This document shows positions 8,802-18,163 of a stretch of DNA of 62,922 nucleotides, in pieces. Source of the stretch: Clostridiales bacterium UBA3678 (GTDB lineage: Bacteria > Bacillota > Clostridia > TANB77 > CAG-508); NCBI GenBank assembly GCA_002372935.1, contig DFJF01000010.1, forward strand, positions 1 to 62,922, read 5' to 3'. Within the stretch, counting starts at the first letter, position 1, and every line of letters begins with the position of its first letter. Under the pieces are notes generated by a model. It worked only from the letters and a program-made list of their open reading frames with translations. It had not been told where the DNA came from and did no database searches. The position numbers and the translations under genes were made by a program.

Positions 8802-8821
8802 TTTTAAGGATGATTTTTTAA

Positions 8822-9172
8822 ATGAATAAAACCAAAATGTTAAAGAAAAATTATGAATTTAGTCAGATTTTTTCAAAAGGCAAATATTATTCTGGTAGTG
8901 TGATTGAAGCTTTTATTTTAAAAAATAGGACAAATAGCAATTATTTAGGACTTGCAGTAAGTGCAAAATCAGGACATGCTTATCAGAGAAACAGGATAAA
9001 GAGGCTTTTAAGAGAAAATTATAAAAATTATGAAAGTCAGATTATAGAAGGAATAAGCATCATATTTTTGTTGAAGAAATCAACAAAAATTGATGAAATT
9101 TCTTTTAAGCAAATAAATTATGATATTGAAAAAATATTTAAAAAGGCTAAAATAATAATTGAAAAAGAGTAA
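8822..9172 (+). CDS. rnpA: ribonuclease P protein component
   Basis: Basic protein that assists the RNase P RNA in 5' tRNA maturation. 116 residues. It has the N-terminal YEFSQIFSKGKYY and the RNR signature RNRIKRLLREN. It starts 20 nt after the rpmH stop and overlaps no gene if yidD starts at 9174. Confidence 0.95.
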   Translation: MNKTKMLKKNYEFSQIFSKGKYYSGSVIEAFILKNRTNSNYLGLAVSAKSGHAYQRNRIKRLLRENYKNYESQIIEGISIIFLLKKSTKIDEISFKQINYDIEKIFKKAKIIIEKE

Positions 9173-9173
9173 G

Positions 9174-9392
9174 ATGAAAAAAGTTTTAATAAAGTTAATA
9201 GAATGGTATCAAAGAAATATATCTGCATGGTTAGATTACAAAAATGTAAAGTGCAAATTTTATCCAACATGCTCAGAATATACAAAACAAGCTATAGAAA
9301 AGTATGGTTGTATAAAAGGTTGTATGCTGGGTTTGTTCAGAATTATAAGATGTAATCCTTTTTCAAAAGGTGGATATGACCCATTAAAATAA
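9174..9392 (+). CDS. yidD: membrane protein insertion efficiency factor YidD
   Basis: 72-residue protein with the family Cys-rich core KFYPTCSEYTKQAIEKYG and RIIRCNPFSKGGYDPL. It aids YidC-dependent membrane insertion. A TTG at 9159 inside rnpA is an alternative start; ATG 9174, 1 nt after the rnpA stop, gives the usual length. Tightly coupled to rnpA and yidC. Confidence 0.94.
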   Translation: MKKVLIKLIEWYQRNISAWLDYKNVKCKFYPTCSEYTKQAIEKYGCIKGCMLGLFRIIRCNPFSKGGYDPLK

Positions 9393-9408
9393 AATGTGGA
9401 GGAAATAT

Positions 9409-10437
9409 ATGTTAGCTTTTTTTGCAAATATATTTGGATATGTTTTAGAATTTTTGTATAACATGGTTGGAAATTATGGTGTTGCAATCATATTATTTTC
9501 AGTTCTTGTAAAAGTATTAATGATTCCAATCTCACTAAAACAACAAAAATCAATGAAAAAAAATACAGAAATGCAAGAAGAATTAAAACAGATTCAATTT
9601 AAATATAAAAATGATCCTGAAAAAATGAATCAAGAGGTTATGGCTTTATATAAAAGAGAGGGTGCGAGTCCATTTTCTGGCTGTCTAAGTTCAATTATAC
9701 AAATAGTTTTATTACTTTCGGTATTTTTGTTAGTTAGATCTCCATTAACTTATATGGTAAAGATGGATCCTACTGTAATAGAAAAATTGGAAGCAATAGT
9801 ATCAGAACAAGATTCTAATACTCAAAAAAGTTATGCAGAAATTGCTGTTATCCAATATGTTAGAAAACTTGAAAATGCTGCTTCCGTAAGTAAAAACGAA
9901 AAGAACAATGAAAAAAATATAGAGAATAATTTAGAAAATAATTCTATAGAAACGAATTCAATTGAAAATAATGGTAATACAGATAATGCAAATGTAGAGA
10001 GTACTACTGATGATTTCAAAATTGAGGATTATGTAGATCAAATTAATTTGAATATGAATTTTCTTGGAATTGATTTAAGTCAGGTTCCAACAAGTAATTT
10101 AAAAGATTTTAAAGTTCTTATAATTCCTATATTGTATGTAATATCATCATTTATTTCTATAAGAATGTCATCATCTACAGCTACTTCTAAAAATAAAAAG
10201 GAGAATAAAAAGCTTATTACAGATGGGAATGAAGAAAAAGATGAAGAAAGATACAATCCTGCAGAAGATATAAACAAAACTATGATGTGGATGATGCCTA
10301 TAATGTCAGTTTCTATTGCAATTATTGCACCATTAGGTTTAGCTTTATATTGGTTAATGAACAATATTTTAATGATTGCAGAAAGGTTAGTATATAACAA
10401 AATTTTAAATAAAGAGGAGGCAGAAAAAAATGCCTAA
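9409..10437 (+). CDS. yidC: membrane protein insertase YidC/Oxa1
   Basis: Inserts membrane proteins with or without SecYEG. About 342 residues with several hydrophobic segments: FGYVLEFLYNMVGNYGVAII near the start, then a charged coiled loop (QQKSMKKNTEMQEELKQIQ), SSIIQIVLLLSVFLLV, and the C-terminal MSVSIAIIAPLGLALYWLMN. ATG 9409 follows GGAGGA at 5-nt spacing; an ATG at 9394 overlaps that site. An Asn/Glu-rich hydrophilic stretch (about residues 160-200) is longer than usual and looks like an external low-complexity insert. Confidence 0.94.
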   Translation: MLAFFANIFGYVLEFLYNMVGNYGVAIILFSVLVKVLMIPISLKQQKSMKKNTEMQEELKQIQFKYKNDPEKMNQEVMALYKREGASPFSGCLSSIIQIVLLLSVFLLVRSPLTYMVKMDPTVIEKLEAIVSEQDSNTQKSYAEIAVIQYVRKLENAASVSKNEKNNEKNIENNLENNSIETNSIENNGNTDNANVESTTDDFKIEDYVDQINLNMNFLGIDLSQVPTSNLKDFKVLIIPILYVISSFISIRMSSSTATSKNKKENKKLITDGNEEKDEERYNPAEDINKTMMWMMPIMSVSIAIIAPLGLALYWLMNNILMIAERLVYNKILNKEEAEKNA

Positions 10438-11143
10438 AAGCATAATTTCAGAGGGTAAAACTACAAATGAAGCAATTGAAAATGGATTAACAGAATTACA
10501 CGTTAGTAGGAACGAAGTAGAAATAAAAGTTCTTGAAAATGAAGATAAAAGAAGCTTTTTTAGTATTTTAGCTCCAAGAGTTGTGAAAGTAGAGCTTACT
10601 TTAAAAGAAAAAAATGAAAAAGAAGAAAAAGAACATGGACATCATGAAAATACAATAAAAGAGCCAAAAAAATATTCTACAGAAGAATTAGATTCTGCTG
10701 AAAAAAATATAAAAATATTTTTAGATGAGTTTTTGCCAAAAATTGATGAAAAATCAAGTTATGAAGTTATAAAAACAGAAGCAGGACTCGAAATTTATTT
10801 AAAAGGTAATGGCTTAGGAATTTTAATAGGATATAGAGGAGATACCTTATATTCATTACAAAATATTTTAATATCTATAGCAAGTAAAGGAATAAATACT
10901 AAAATAAGAGTGATTTTGGATATTGAGGGATATAAAGAAAAAAGAGAAAAGACATTAAGAGCTCTAGCAGAAAGAATGGCAAAACAGGTTATAAAAACGG
11001 GAAAATCAGTTACTTTAGAGCCTATGAAAGCCTATGAAAGAAAAATAATACATACAGAATTGCAAGATTCGAGTAAAGTAGAAACATACAGTATTGGTGA
11101 AGAACCAAGAAGAAAAGTAGTTGTTGCTTTAAAAAATAATTAA
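10430..11143 (+). CDS. khpB: RNA-binding protein KhpB/Jag
   Basis: 237 residues: N-terminal Jag_N domain (SEGKTTNEAIENGLTEL), a Lys/Glu-rich linker, a KH domain with the loop IGYRGDTLYSLQ, and a C-terminal R3H domain (YERKIIHTELQ, EPRRKVVV). RNA-binding partner of KhpA, linked to cell-wall growth and sporulation in related bacteria. Overlaps the end of yidC by 8 nt, so translation is coupled. Confidence 0.93.
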   Translation: MPKSIISEGKTTNEAIENGLTELHVSRNEVEIKVLENEDKRSFFSILAPRVVKVELTLKEKNEKEEKEHGHHENTIKEPKKYSTEELDSAEKNIKIFLDEFLPKIDEKSSYEVIKTEAGLEIYLKGNGLGILIGYRGDTLYSLQNILISIASKGINTKIRVILDIEGYKEKREKTLRALAERMAKQVIKTGKSVTLEPMKAYERKIIHTELQDSSKVETYSIGEEPRRKVVVALKNN

Positions 11144-11159
11144 ATAAAAAATAAATCAG

Positions 11160-11210
11160 AAGTCAAAGTTCAGATTTAGTCTTTTATAGATTAATGGGCT
11201 TTGGCTTTTT
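11160..11210 (+). terminator. terminator between jag and mnmE
   Basis: AAGTCAAAGTTC pairs with GGGCTTTGGCTT (12 positions including G-T pairs, 24-nt loop) and ends in five T. Confidence 0.6.
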
Positions 11211-11227
11211 AAGTTAGGAGGAAAATA

Positions 11228-12598
11228 ATGAGTACAATTGCATCAATCTCTACTGCCCCAGGAATTGGAGGAATTGGAATAATTAGAATGAGTGGAAGAG
11301 ATACATTTAAAATATTAAATAAAATATTTGTTATGAAAAATTCAAAAGATATAAAAGAAATAAGTGGATATACAATGAAATATGGGCACATTGTTGAAAA
11401 TAACAGAACAATAGATGAAGTCCTTGTATCTTATTTTAAGTCACCAAAAAGTTATACAACAGAAGATATGTGTGAAATAAATTCACATGGTGGAACAGTG
11501 GTTATGAGAAAAATATTAGAATTATGTTTGAAAAATGGTGCTAATTTAGCAGAACCAGGAGAATTTACAAAAAGAGCTTTTTTGAATGGAAGAATTGATT
11601 TATCTCAAGCTGAATCTGTTATTGATATAATTAATGCTAAATCTGAAAGAGAAGCAAAAGAGGGAATAAAACAACTAAATGGATTTTTATCAAAAGAAAT
11701 TTTTGAAATAAAACAAATATTATTGGAGATAATGACCAATATAGAAGTTTCTATAGATTATCCAGAATATGATACACCAAATGTCACAAATGTAGAGATA
11801 TTAGAAAAAATTGATATTTCTCGAAAAAAATTAGAAGATTTAAAAGACTCTTTTGATAATGGAAAATATATAAAACAAGGTATAAAAACAGTTATAATTG
11901 GAAAACCAAATGCTGGAAAGTCTTCGCTTTTAAATGCTATTCTTAATGAAGATAGAGCAATAGTTACAGAGGTTGAAGGAACAACAAGAGATACAATTGA
12001 AGAATTTGTAAACATAAAAGGAATTCCGTTAAATTTGGTAGACACTGCTGGAATAAGAGAATCTCATGATATTGTAGAAAAAATAGGTATAGAAAAATCA
12101 AAAAAATTGGCAGAAGAGGCAGATTTAATTATTGCAATTTTTGATTCAAGCCAAAATTTTACAAATGAGGATTTAGAAATTTTAAAAATTGCAAAAAATA
12201 AAAAGTCAATTATTGTATTAAATAAAATAGATTTAAAACAAAAGATTACGTCTGACAATCCAGAATTAAAAGATTTAAATAAAAATCTGATAAATTTATC
12301 AGCAAAAAATAAAAATGGCTTAAATTTGCTTTTCGAAAAAATAAATGATATGTTTAATTTAAATGAAATAAATTTGGATAATGATGTTGTGATAACAAAT
12401 GAAAGACATAAAAACTTAATATCAACTGCAATAAAAAATTTAAATGAGGCTGAAAGAAGTTTAAATATTGGAATGCCTGTTGATATTATTGCAATTAATT
12501 TAAAAGATGTATTACATAACTTAGGAGAAATTACGGGGGAAGAAGCTAGTGAGGAAATTATAAATGAAATTTTCTCTAGATTTTGTCTAGGAAAGTAG
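11228..12598 (+). CDS. mnmE: tRNA uridine-5-carboxymethylaminomethyl modification GTPase
   Basis: Works with MnmG to modify wobble U34 of tRNAs. 456 residues: N-terminal folate-binding domain (IASISTAPGIGGIGIIRMSG), helical domain, inserted G domain with Walker A GKPNAGKSSLLNAI, switch region TTRDTIEE, DTAGIRE and NKID, and the C-terminal catalytic motif CLGK (usually CIGK). TTAGGAGG precedes the ATG. mnmG and rsmG follow, the usual order near the origin. Confidence 0.96.
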   Translation: MSTIASISTAPGIGGIGIIRMSGRDTFKILNKIFVMKNSKDIKEISGYTMKYGHIVENNRTIDEVLVSYFKSPKSYTTEDMCEINSHGGTVVMRKILELCLKNGANLAEPGEFTKRAFLNGRIDLSQAESVIDIINAKSEREAKEGIKQLNGFLSKEIFEIKQILLEIMTNIEVSIDYPEYDTPNVTNVEILEKIDISRKKLEDLKDSFDNGKYIKQGIKTVIIGKPNAGKSSLLNAILNEDRAIVTEVEGTTRDTIEEFVNIKGIPLNLVDTAGIRESHDIVEKIGIEKSKKLAEEADLIIAIFDSSQNFTNEDLEILKIAKNKKSIIVLNKIDLKQKITSDNPELKDLNKNLINLSAKNKNGLNLLFEKINDMFNLNEINLDNDVVITNERHKNLISTAIKNLNEAERSLNIGMPVDIIAINLKDVLHNLGEITGEEASEEIINEIFSRFCLGK

Positions 12599-12718
12599 CT
12601 ATGTATTATGTAAACCAGAATGTGCATAATTGCTTAAATATATTTTAAAATAAAGTATATTTTAAATTAAAAAACAAATGGTAATAATAGATGATGAAAG
12701 TGAGGAAGTAGTAATAAA

Positions 12719-14587
12719 ATGAGTTATTTTGCAGGAGAATATGATGTAGCTGTAATTGGAGCAGGACATGCAGGATGTGAAGCAGGACTTGCAGCAGCAA
12801 GACTAGGTATGAAAACATTAATTTTTTCTATAAGTTTAGAGGCTGTTGCAAATATGCCATGTAATCCACATATTGGAGGAAGTTCTAAAGGGCATTTAGT
12901 AAGAGAAATTGATTGTCTTGGTGGAGAAATGGGAAAAAATATAGATAAAACAATGATACAAATAAAAATGTTAAATACTTCAAAAGGGCCTGCAGTGCAT
13001 TCTTTAAGAGCACAAGCAGATAGAAAAAGATATCAAATGGAAATGAAGCATACACTAGAAAGACAAGAAAATTTGGAGTTAAAACAAGCAGAAATTACAA
13101 AAATTAATGTTAAAGATGGTAAAGTAGAATCAATAGAAACAGCAGTAGGTGCAATATATAAGGTTAAAGCTGTAATAGTTTCTACAGGGACATACTTAAA
13201 AGGAAAAATCTTTATTGGGGAATTTTCACAGGAAAGTGGACCAGATGGTGTATTTCCAGCTAATAAATTATCAGAATGTTTAAAAGAATTAGGAGTAAAA
13301 ATTGTAAGATTTAAAACAGGAACTCCTGCTAGAATCAATAGAAAAAGCATAGATTTTTCGAAGATGGAAGTACAAAAAGGTGATGAAAACATTGTTCCAT
13401 TTTCTTTAGATGATAAAGTAAAAAAATTTGAACAACAAGACTGCTATTTAACTTATACAAATGAAGAAACACATAAAATTATTCGTGAAAATTTGCAAAG
13501 ATCACCATTATATGCTGGAAAGATTGAGGGAACTGGACCTAGATATTGCCCATCAATTGAGGATAAAGTTGTAAGATTTGCAGATAAGCCAAGACATCAA
13601 ATATTTATAGAACCAATAGGCTTAGATACTGATGAAATGTATGCACAAGGGATGAGTTCATCACTTCCAGAAGATGTCCAAATTGCTATGTATAGAACGA
13701 TTCCAGGACTTGAGAATTGCGAGTTTACAAGACCTGCATATGCAATAGAATATGATTGTATAGATCCTTCACAATTAAAGTTATCTTTGGAGTATAAAAA
13801 TATTAGAGGCTTATTTTTTGCAGGACAAACAAATGGATCTTCAGGTTATGAAGAAGCTGCTTGTCAAGGACTGATGGCTGGAATAAATGCTTCTCAAGAG
13901 ATAAAAGGAGAAGAACCTCTTATTTTGGATAGAACTCAGGGCTATATTGGAGTTCTGATAGATGATTTAGTTACAAAAGGTACAAATGAACCTTATAGAA
14001 TGATGACTTCAAGAGCTGAATATAGATTACTTTTAAGGCAAGATAACGCAGATTTGCGATTAACAGAGATTGGACATGAAATAGGGCTTATTACTGATGA
14101 AAGATATAATAGATTTTTAACAAAAAAATCAAATATTGAAAAAGAAATAGAAAGATTAAAAAACACAGTTGTAAAACCTACAGAAGATGTAAATAAATTT
14201 TTAAGATTGCATGGAACAACAGAGATAACAAATGGATATAAAATGTCAGAATTATTAAAAAGGACAGAGATTAAATATAGTGATTTAGCAGAAATAGACA
14301 AGAATAGACCAGAACTAGATGAGGCGGAAAAAGAGGAAGTCGAGATTCAATTAAAATATGAGGGATATATAAAAATGGAAGAAGAACAAGTTGAAAAATT
14401 TAAAAAATTAGAGAAAAAAAGACTTCCAGACAATATAGATTATTTTTCTATAAAGGGATTATGCTTAGAAGCAAGACAAAAGTTGAATAAAATAAAACCT
14501 AACTCAATTGGGCAAGCTTCAAGAATTTCAGGCGTTTCACCTGCTGATATAAATGTATTACTTATTTATTTACAAATGAATAGATAG
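12719..14587 (+). CDS. mnmG: tRNA uridine-5-carboxymethylaminomethyl modification enzyme
   Basis: FAD-binding partner of MnmE. 622 residues with dinucleotide-binding VIGAGHAGCEAGLAAARLG, the family stretch NPHIGGSSKGHLVREIDCLG and GTGPRYCPSIEDK, and the C-terminal helical domain ending SRISGVSPADINVLLIYL. Follows mnmE after 120 nt; GAGGAAG is the likely ribosome-binding site. Confidence 0.97.
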   Translation: MSYFAGEYDVAVIGAGHAGCEAGLAAARLGMKTLIFSISLEAVANMPCNPHIGGSSKGHLVREIDCLGGEMGKNIDKTMIQIKMLNTSKGPAVHSLRAQADRKRYQMEMKHTLERQENLELKQAEITKINVKDGKVESIETAVGAIYKVKAVIVSTGTYLKGKIFIGEFSQESGPDGVFPANKLSECLKELGVKIVRFKTGTPARINRKSIDFSKMEVQKGDENIVPFSLDDKVKKFEQQDCYLTYTNEETHKIIRENLQRSPLYAGKIEGTGPRYCPSIEDKVVRFADKPRHQIFIEPIGLDTDEMYAQGMSSSLPEDVQIAMYRTIPGLENCEFTRPAYAIEYDCIDPSQLKLSLEYKNIRGLFFAGQTNGSSGYEEAACQGLMAGINASQEIKGEEPLILDRTQGYIGVLIDDLVTKGTNEPYRMMTSRAEYRLLLRQDNADLRLTEIGHEIGLITDERYNRFLTKKSNIEKEIERLKNTVVKPTEDVNKFLRLHGTTEITNGYKMSELLKRTEIKYSDLAEIDKNRPELDEAEKEEVEIQLKYEGYIKMEEEQVEKFKKLEKKRLPDNIDYFSIKGLCLEARQKLNKIKPNSIGQASRISGVSPADINVLLIYLQMNR

Positions 14588-14619
14588 TTAAATTTTAAAT
14601 AAAGGAGGATATTTATTTT

Positions 14620-15342
14620 ATGGATATTAATTTTGAAAATAAAATGAGTAAATATGCAAAAGAATTAAATATTGAATTATCACAAAAGCAGTTGAGAGAA
14701 TTTTATGATTATTTGAATTTATTATTAGAATGGAATGAAAAAATTAATTTAACAGCAATAACAGAGATTAATGAAATAATTTTAAAACATTTTATAGATT
14801 CTTTAACTATTGCAAAGTATTTAAAAGATAGTGATAATTTTGTAGATGTTGGAACTGGAGCAGGATTTCCTGGGATTCCAATAGCGATTTGGAATAATAC
14901 TATAAATATTACATTATTAGATTCCTTAAATAAAAGAATATTGTTTTTAAATGATGTTATTAATAAATTAGATTTAAAAAATATAAAAACAATTCATGGA
15001 AGAGCAGAAGAATTTGGACAAAATAAACAGACAAGAGAAAAATATGATGTAGTAACATCAAGAGCTGTAGCAAACTTAACAACACTTTCAGAATATTTAT
15101 TACCAATTGTCAAAGTTGGAGGTAAGTGCATTTGCATGAAAGGATCTAACATTGATCAAGAACTGGATGATGCAAAATTTGCAATAAAAGAATTTGGTGG
15201 TGAAATTAAAAAAATTGAAAAGTTTGTTTTACCAGATTCAGATATAGAAAGAAATATTATTATAATAAATAAAATGAAGGAAACTCCAAAAAAATATCCA
15301 AGAAAAGCAGGCATGCCAAGCAAAGAACCTTTAAGAAAATAA
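14620..15342 (+). CDS. rsmG: 16S rRNA (guanine-N7) methyltransferase RsmG
   Basis: Methylates G527 of 16S rRNA using SAM. 240 residues. SAM motif FVDVGTGAGFPGIPIAI, TSRAVANL, and the C-terminal YPRKAGMPSKEPL signature. AAGGAGG lies upstream at 14602-14608. The stop codon runs straight into a terminator built from inverted DnaA boxes. Confidence 0.96.
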   Translation: MDINFENKMSKYAKELNIELSQKQLREFYDYLNLLLEWNEKINLTAITEINEIILKHFIDSLTIAKYLKDSDNFVDVGTGAGFPGIPIAIWNNTINITLLDSLNKRILFLNDVINKLDLKNIKTIHGRAEEFGQNKQTREKYDVVTSRAVANLTTLSEYLLPIVKVGGKCICMKGSNIDQELDDAKFAIKEFGGEIKKIEKFVLPDSDIERNIIIINKMKETPKKYPRKAGMPSKEPLRK

Positions 15343-15385
15343 AAAGTTATCCACATCAAAATTTTAAGATGTGGATAACTTTTTT
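15341..15385 (+). terminator. rsmG terminator made of two inverted DnaA boxes
   Basis: A perfect 17-bp inverted repeat (AAAAAGTTATCCACATC against its complement, 10-nt loop) followed by T. Each arm contains a perfect DnaA box (15347-15355 and 15370-15378). Confidence 0.8.
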
Positions 15386-15443
15386 GTGAAACATTTAAAA
15401 ATTTGATTACAGGAAATCCTACTCCCAACGGATAATTGGAGAA

Positions 15444-15469
15444 TGTTTCACACAGTTCATTGTGAAACA
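15444..15469. promoter_or_regulatory. parS-like palindrome with a spacer
   Basis: TGTTTCACA (15444-15452) and TGTGAAACA (15461-15469) are the two half-sites of consensus parS (TGTTTCACGTGAAACA), but with 10 nt between the canonical 8-mers. A third half-site GTGAAACA is at 15386-15393. It lies just upstream of parA. Confidence 0.5.
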
Positions 15470-15606
15470 AGCATTAATTTATTTACAAAATGTGGATAAT
15501 TTTAAAATCGCAATTGACATTTTTCGACAAAATTCGACAAAAAAATAAAGGCAAGTTTATAACTATAAGTATGAATTAAAAATTAAAAAAATATTTAATA
15601 AAATCA

Positions 15607-15635
15607 TTGACATATTTTTAATATTTGTATATTAT
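15607..15635 (+). promoter_or_regulatory. parAB promoter
   Basis: TTGACA (15607-15612), 17-nt spacer, TATTAT (15630-15635). A perfect DnaA box TGTGGATAA lies upstream at 15491-15499, next to another TTGACA at 15514. Confidence 0.65.
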
Positions 15636-15681
15636 ATTATAAGAAAAAATATTAACTAATGTAGAAATTGGAGGGAGCAAT

Positions 15682-16470
15682 TTGGGAAAAATAATATCTA
15701 TAGCAAATCAAAAAGGTGGAGTCGGAAAAACAACAACTGCAGTAAATTTAAGTGCAATTCTAGCAAGAAAAGGAAAGAAAGTTTTATTAATAGATGCAGA
15801 TCCACAGGGTAATGCAACAAGTGGGATTGGAATAGATAAAAAAGTTAATTTATCAACCTATGACTTGTTAACTGGGGAAGACAAAGCGGTTGACATAATA
15901 CAAAAAACAGAAATTAAAAATTTATCAATTTGTCCATCAAATATTAATCTAGCAGGGGCAGAAGTAAAGCTAGTTTCAATGATGTCAAGAGAACAAAGAT
16001 TAAAAGAAAAATTAGAGCCTGTAAAAGATAAATATGATTATATTTTTATTGATTGCCCACCATCATTAGGATTAATTACTCTAAATGCATTTACTGCATC
16101 AAATAGTGTTTTAATACCTGTACAATGTGAATATTATGCATTAGAGGGACTAGGACAACTTATTAATACAATAGAGATTGTAAAAAGGCACTTAAATAAA
16201 GATTTATATATAGAAGGTGCGCTTCTTACCATGTATGATATTAGGACAAATTTATCAAATCAAGTTGTAAAAGAAATAAAAAAATATTTTAACAATAAAG
16301 TTTATAAAACGATTATACCAAGAAATGTCAGAGTTAGTGAGGCACCAAGTTATGGATTACCAATAACAGTTTATGATCCACATTCTAAAGGTGCAAAGAG
16401 TTATGAGAAATTAGGCAAAGAATTTTTAAAAGTAGACTCTGCAATTAATATAGAAAAGGAGGAAGAATAA
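15682..16470 (+). CDS. parA: chromosome-partitioning ATPase ParA/Soj
   Basis: Deviant Walker A ATPase that moves ParB-parS complexes and, in Bacillus, regulates DnaA. 262 residues: KGGVGKTTTAVNLSA at the N terminus, DADPQGNATSG, DYIFIDCPPSLGLIT (Walker B). Starts with TTG at 15682, preceded by GGAGGGAG at good spacing. parB begins at the base after its stop codon. Confidence 0.96.
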   Translation: MGKIISIANQKGGVGKTTTAVNLSAILARKGKKVLLIDADPQGNATSGIGIDKKVNLSTYDLLTGEDKAVDIIQKTEIKNLSICPSNINLAGAEVKLVSMMSREQRLKEKLEPVKDKYDYIFIDCPPSLGLITLNAFTASNSVLIPVQCEYYALEGLGQLINTIEIVKRHLNKDLYIEGALLTMYDIRTNLSNQVVKEIKKYFNNKVYKTIIPRNVRVSEAPSYGLPITVYDPHSKGAKSYEKLGKEFLKVDSAINIEKEEE

Positions 16471-17316
16471 ATGATAAAGAAAACAGGACTTGGAAAAGGA
16501 TTAGATGCACTATTTTCAATGCCAGAAATAGAAGCAGAACAGTCAAAAGAAGGAGATCAATTAAAAAATTTAAAAATAATAGATGTAGAACCAAATAGAG
16601 AACAAGCAAGAAAAGTTTTTGATCAAGATTCATTACAAGAACTTGCAGATTCAATAAAAATGTATGGTGTGATACAGCCAATTGTAGTAACAGAGAAAAA
16701 TGGATATTATTCAATAGTTGCTGGAGAAAGAAGATGGAGAGCAGCAAAAATAGCTGGGTTAACAGAAATTCCAGCAATTGTTAGAGATGGAGATGAAAAG
16801 AAAAATAAAGAGATATCTCTTATAGAAAATATTCAAAGAGAAGATTTAAATCCAATAGACAAAGCAGAAGGTATAAAATCTTTAATAGATGAGTATCATT
16901 TAACACAAGAAGAGATTGGTAAAATTTTAGGAAAAGCAAGAAGCAGTGTTGCAAATACCATACGTATATTAAATTTATCTCCAAAAGTTTTAGAACTTGT
17001 AAGAGAAGGCAAATTGTCAGAAGGACATTGTAGATCATTATTAATGGAGACAGATCCTGATGCTCAATACAAAATGGCTTTAAGAATAATAAACAATAGT
17101 CAAACAGTAAGACAAACAGAAGAAAAAATTCACAGAAAAAAACATGTCCTAGACTATGACCCAAGATATGAAGCTGTATATAGAGATGTTGAAGATAGAT
17201 TTACTGGATTTTTTGGAACAAAGGTTAAGGTAAATGCTGGAAAAAGAGCTGGAAAAATTGTTATTGAGTACAAAACAAATAGCGATTTAGAAAGAATTTT
17301 GGATTTGATAAAATAA
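16471..17316 (+). CDS. parB: chromosome-partitioning protein ParB/Spo0J
   Basis: CTP-dependent clamp that loads at parS. 281 residues: N-terminal KKTGLGKGLDALFS, the CTP-binding motif VAGERRWRAAKIAG, the ENIQREDLNPID signature, central helix-turn-helix (LTQEEIGKILGKARSSVANT), and a C-terminal dimer domain. Ribosome-binding site AAAAGGAGG lies inside the end of parA. Confidence 0.96.
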   Translation: MIKKTGLGKGLDALFSMPEIEAEQSKEGDQLKNLKIIDVEPNREQARKVFDQDSLQELADSIKMYGVIQPIVVTEKNGYYSIVAGERRWRAAKIAGLTEIPAIVRDGDEKKNKEISLIENIQREDLNPIDKAEGIKSLIDEYHLTQEEIGKILGKARSSVANTIRILNLSPKVLELVREGKLSEGHCRSLLMETDPDAQYKMALRIINNSQTVRQTEEKIHRKKHVLDYDPRYEAVYRDVEDRFTGFFGTKVKVNAGKRAGKIVIEYKTNSDLERILDLIK

Positions 17317-17338
17317 AAGACAATTTAAGGAGGCAAAA

Positions 17339-17830
17339 ATGTTAGATTTTTTAAAAACAGATACAAGTATAATTATAATTTTTATAATAAATATAATTTT
17401 ATTTATAGGTGTTATAGTTAGTTATGCACGAATAAATAAGATTAATAAAAATATGAATGAATTTATGAAAAAATTAGGGGATGGCAAAGATATAAGAGAA
17501 GATTTAAGTAAATATATGGATAGAGTAACAGGAGTAGAGACAGGTCTAAAAGAAACAAATTTAAAATATGATCAGTTAGACTACCAAATACAAAGATGTG
17601 TTCAGAAAATAGGAGTTGTTAGATATAATGCATATAAAGATTCTGGAAGTGATTTAAGTTTTGCAGTAGCATTATTAGATGAAAATAATAATGGTGTTGT
17701 TTTTAATGGTATTTATTCTAGAGAAATGTCAAATATATATGCAAAGCCTGTTTTTGATGGCAAGTCTAAATATACAATTACAGATGAAGAAAATCAAGCA
17801 ATAGATAAAGCTATTAATTTTATTGAATAA
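17339..17830 (+). CDS. DUF4446 membrane-anchored protein
   Basis: 163 residues with one N-terminal membrane segment (IIIIFIINIILFIGVIVSYA), a coiled region, then a conserved small domain containing QKIGVVRYNAYKDSGSDLSF and ALLDENNNGVVFNGIYSRE, the pattern of DUF4446. Function unknown. It follows parB by 22 nt with AAGGAGG and is often a ParB neighbour in Clostridia, which suggests a link with origin segregation or spore development (inference). Confidence 0.85.
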   Translation: MLDFLKTDTSIIIIFIINIILFIGVIVSYARINKINKNMNEFMKKLGDGKDIREDLSKYMDRVTGVETGLKETNLKYDQLDYQIQRCVQKIGVVRYNAYKDSGSDLSFAVALLDENNNGVVFNGIYSREMSNIYAKPVFDGKSKYTITDEENQAIDKAINFIE

Positions 17831-17845
17831 AATTTTAAAAAAGTA

Positions 17846-17875
17846 TTGACAAATTAGCAGAATATATGGTATTAT
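17846..17875 (+). promoter_or_regulatory. promoter of the tRNA-Ser pair
   Basis: TTGACA (17846-17851), 18-nt spacer, TATTAT (17870-17875), 20 nt before the first tRNA. Confidence 0.7.
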
Positions 17876-17895
17876 AAAAATTGTCAATGCCACAC

Positions 17896-17986
<91 letters not shown>

Positions 17987-18034
17987 ACATTATATGAGTA
18001 TTGTATTTTGCAATACTCTTTAATATTATAAAAT

Positions 18035-18124
18035 GTAGGTGTACCCAAGTGGTGAAGGGGGCAGTTTGCTAAACTGCTAGGTCGAGTAATCGGCGCGGAG
18101 GTTCAAACCCTCTCACCTACGCCA
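18035..18124 (+). tRNA. tRNA-Ser (anticodon GCT)
   Basis: Class II tRNA. Acceptor GTAGGTG pairs with CACCTAC, the anticodon loop is TTGCTAA, and CCA is encoded. Co-transcribed with the preceding tRNA-Ser. Confidence 0.95.
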
Positions 18125-18132
18125 GAGTAGGT

Positions 18133-18163
18133 ATAAAGAGTTATAATCTTTATATCTTTTTTT
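18133..18163 (+). terminator. tRNA operon terminator
   Basis: ATAAAGA/TCTTTAT stem, 7-nt loop, then a T-rich run (18156-18163). The rest of the 18164-18391 gap shows no gene. Confidence 0.65.
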
